Source: JAUXFK01 sp034189035 (GTDB lineage: Bacteria; Desulfobacterota; UBA8473). From it: a DNA stretch of 8,660 bases. Under the pieces are notes generated by a model. The model made no database searches, was not told where the DNA came from, and saw nothing but the letters and a program-made list of their open reading frames with translations. The stretch is taken from NCBI GenBank assembly GCA_034189035.1, contig JAXHVA010000148.1, positions 1 through 8,660 on the forward strand, read 5' to 3'. Positions 7,200 to 8,660 of the stretch are shown piece by piece (the stretch's first letter is position 1; each line of letters starts with the position of its first letter). The translations under genes and the position numbers were made by a program.

Positions 7200-7220
7200 C
7201 AGTGTCTATACAGAAATGAG
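7200..7220 (+). repeat. Copy of the AGTG-CT-CAG-AAAT end motif directly after the M17-like gene
   Basis: CAGTGTCTATACAGAAATG matches the left end of the 3574-3719 element (TAGTGGCTGTCCAGAAAT). Over the 28 bases from AGTG onward the two share 21. It starts two bases after the stop codon of the M17-like gene, so it may mark the edge of an insertion or of an old element. Confidence 0.5.
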
Positions 7221-7230
7221 AAATTCTCAT
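7216..7230. repeat. Perfect palindrome ATGAGAA-A-TTCTCAT
   Basis: Seven-base arms are separated by one base, flanked on each side by TACAG. No T-run follows, so it is not a standard terminator. An operator or an element-end structure are both possible. Confidence 0.35.
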
Positions 7231-7280
7231 ACAGATCAAATACAGTGAAGAGTGTGACTTCCCTCCATTTCAGACTTACC

Positions 7281-7296
7281 GGACAATTTGTTGTCC
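7281..7296. repeat. Perfect hairpin GGACAA-TTTG-TTGTCC
   Basis: Six-base arms enclose a 4-nt loop, about 80 bp after the M17-like stop. In RNA this forms a stable small hairpin that could protect or end the operon transcript, but no U-tract follows. Confidence 0.35.
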
Positions 7297-7347
7297 CCAA
7301 TTTACCTCGAATAATTTATAATTTTTCTGGCTCTTTCCCAGTCTAAA

Positions 7348-7371
7348 TAGTGCCTGAACGGCAATTGAAAT
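7348..7371 (+). repeat. Divergent copy of the end motif, possible left end of the ISNCY-type relic
   Basis: TAGTGCCTGAACGGCAAT keeps AGTG, CT, C, G and AAT in register with the other two copies and begins with TA. It lies 220 bp upstream of the broken ISNCY-type transposase start, a plausible distance for that element's terminus. No matching right end is visible in the window. Confidence 0.35.
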
Positions 7372-7567
7372 AGTTCAAATTTAACAGAATATTACGAGTG
7401 ATTTACAGTTCTGAAGTTTTTTAGTTGATTTTAAGGTTTTTTTACCTTTGCTTTCTTGGCAAAAATACGGTATAACCGATTGAAATCATTTCACTTAAGC
7501 ATAATTTAGCGTTGAGTGTCAGTTTCACGAGATCAAACCCAACAACCAATCTTCAGAGAAAAAAAGA

Positions 7568-7805
7568 ATGAGAAAAGTTATAGAAATGCAAATGAAGCTA
7601 GGAAATATTTCTATCCAAAAATAGAGTATGATTTACAGTCTCGGGATGAAATCCCCAAAGTGGGGTTAGGACTTCAGCGTATATATTGCAATACAGGAAT
7701 TAGAAACAGGGTAAAGTACTGATGGACTTGATCGCTGAAAATGTAGACCCAGATAATGGACGATCAGGCATGAATATATAGAAGGTTCTAGTACTAGGAG
7801 TTTGA
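7568..7805 (+). pseudogene. ISNCY-type transposase, 5' fragment with frameshifts
   Basis: Reading three frames in turn reconstructs the N-terminus of an ISNCY-like transposase. Frame 2 from ATG 7568 gives MRKVIEMQMKLGNISIQK. Frame 1 from about 7618 gives KIEYDLQSRDEIPK, then GLQRIYCNTGIRNRVKY. Frame 3 from 7722 gives MDLIAENVDPDNGRSGMNI, stop, KVLVLGV. Family members, as I remember them, begin with QMxLG, SRDxIPxxLxGLQ-IY and a NxGRPGMxLWKxLVLG block in this order. Lesions are two frameshifts, a TAG (7779-7781) where the family has Trp, and a TGA at 7803-7805. Only about 80 residues of a much longer protein remain before the IS630-type relic begins. The gene is certainly non-functional; the family name rests on remembered motifs. 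Confidence 0.65.
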
Positions 7806-7827
7806 TTCCAATATAACATTTCAATAT

Positions 7828-8660
7828 TTATGCTGCTGAAATTGAATCCAAGCGCGATTTCCATCGGAAAATAATTGGAGATTCATTTGCTCCTTTAACC
7901 ATTTAGATATTCTCTGTTTTAGTTCCTCTTTTGAGTCTACTCGTATGCCACGAAGAAATGTTTTTGTCATCTTGGCAAATAGACTTTTGATAATATTCAA
8001 CCATGATCCATGTGTGGAGGTAAATACAAAATCAAATCCACCTCGAACGGCAGCCAAATATTTCCTTGTTTCTTTGGAGATATAAAGCAGAGTGATTATC
8101 CAGTATAATTCTGATCATCATATTTTCAGGGTAGGTTTCATCCAACATTTTTAATGTATTGCACAAATTCTCTGCTTTGATGTCAATCTGCCACCATTCC
8201 ATTGAATTGACCATTGAAAAGGTCAATTCCAGATAACAGTTTCACGGCGCTTATATGTCATAAGCCCTTGCAACACATGAATATTTTCCTGAAACCGGAG
8301 GAAGGTCGGAAACTGTATTTGATACAGCTTGAATGCCAAGTTTTTCATCGTAAGAAAGAACCGCTACTGGCGGAGTATCTTTACCCATTTGTCTTATAAG
8401 TTCTATCTCTTTTTATACATCCAGAACCTGGGTCATTTTTCGATCAAAGTCAAGATCACGCGGTTCCACGTAATAGCTAATTTTATCTGGTCGGACATCG
8501 CTTTTTTTCAATATTTTGGAAACAGTCTCTCTATTAATCTTCAAATTAAAATTGAAGAGATAAAAAGATATATACGAGATGCTGAGAGACGGAGTGATCA
8601 GATTCGCAGAAGAGGTATAAATGGAGAAAAAATCTCCCATAGCGAAAAAGTATTCTCAAT
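7828..8660 (-). pseudogene. IS630-family transposase relic, runs off the window end
   Basis: On the minus strand, pieces in successive frames rebuild an IS630 DDE transposase. A helix-turn-helix part NRETVSKILKKSDVRP is followed by YYVEPRDLDFDRKMTQVLDV. Next come AVLSYDEKLGIQA (first Asp, codon 8347-8349), TYKRR, KLLSGIDLFNGQFNGMVAD, and LDETYPENMMIRIILDNHSA (second Asp, 8098-8100). Then ISKETRKYLAAVRGGFDFVF, THGSWLNIIKSLFAKM and a tail PIIFRWKSRLDSI. The reading frame changes five times, near 8256, 8245, 8158, 8085 and 7892. Stops occur at 8413-8415 and 8183-8185. The third catalytic acid, expected as Glu in HGSWLNLIE, is Lys (AAA, 7986-7988). The N-terminus lies at or beyond the window edge. 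The gene is dead, and the family call is confident. Confidence 0.85.

Larger units (their letters stand above)
7199..7567. other. Gene-free spacer with palindromes and repeat-end motifs
   Basis: These 369 bp carry no credible ORF. They contain two perfect short palindromes (7216-7230 and 7281-7296) and two motifs resembling the end of the ribD/ribE element (7200-7220 and 7348-7371). Several T-runs occur (for example 7417-7422 and 7437-7443). The part from about 7348 onward may be the left flank of the ISNCY-type relic that begins at 7568, because no host gene signal is seen there. Confidence 0.5.

Noticed and set aside
7516..7722. A 68-codon open frame starting GTG 7516
   Set aside because: Only its C-terminal half (from about 7618) is meaningful, as the middle piece of the ISNCY-type pseudogene. 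The first half is the wrong frame.
7788..7797. Palindrome CTAGTACTAG
   Set aside because: It falls within the codons for VLVLG of the ISNCY-type pseudogene, so coding explains it without a regulatory role.
8214..8399. A 61-codon + strand open frame
   Set aside because: It is antisense to the IS630 relic, whose minus-strand pieces fit a known family over the same bases.
8539..8557. Inverted repeat CTTCAA-N7-TTGAAG
   Set aside because: It lies within the IS630 relic coding sequence in AT-rich DNA, and no independent function is suggested.

Overview
The window is an AT-rich bacterial chromosomal segment. It holds a compact run of one-carbon, deoxynucleotide, riboflavin and antitermination genes on the + strand, followed by a decayed mobile-element zone. 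The order glyA - dCMP deaminase - nrdR - ribD - ribE - ribBA - ribH - nusB resembles what I remember from Desulfobacterota ('Deltaproteobacteria') such as Geobacter. The low G+C and the ISNCY and IS630 remnants suggest an uncultured anaerobe of that kind. This assignment is inference from gene order and family resemblance, not from a search.

Positions 1-1753: the glyA coding region, missing about 30 N-terminal residues at the window edge, then a complete ComEB-type dCMP deaminase. Positions 1754-1981: an AT-rich gap with a weak terminator-like hairpin directly followed by a good sigma-70-like promoter, probably the start of a new transcription unit. Positions 1982-6129: nrdR, ribD, ribE, ribBA and ribH. 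These encode a complete route from GTP and ribulose-5-phosphate to riboflavin, apart from the phosphatase step, which is not encoded here. No FMN riboswitch is visible in front of any rib gene. A 146-bp symmetrical, TA-bounded palindromic element (MITE-like) sits between ribD and ribE. Positions 6181-7198: nusB and an overlapping small gene that carries only the N-terminal domain of the M17 leucyl aminopeptidase family.

Positions 7199-8660: no intact gene. A spacer with two perfect palindromes and two copies of a motif related to the end of the ribD/ribE element leads into the 5' part of a broken ISNCY-type transposase (+ strand). That is cut off by a heavily broken IS630-type transposase on the - strand, which runs off the window edge. 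The IS630 relic has at least five frameshifts, two internal stops and a lysine in place of the third catalytic acid.

The genes make functional sense together. SHMT and dCMP deaminase feed thymidylate synthesis, NrdR represses ribonucleotide reductases, the Rib enzymes supply flavins, and NusB supports rRNA antitermination. I see no new defence or biosynthetic system. The most interesting items are the MITE-like element inside the riboflavin operon, its related end motifs beside the IS relics, and the catalytic-domain-less M17 protein coupled to nusB.
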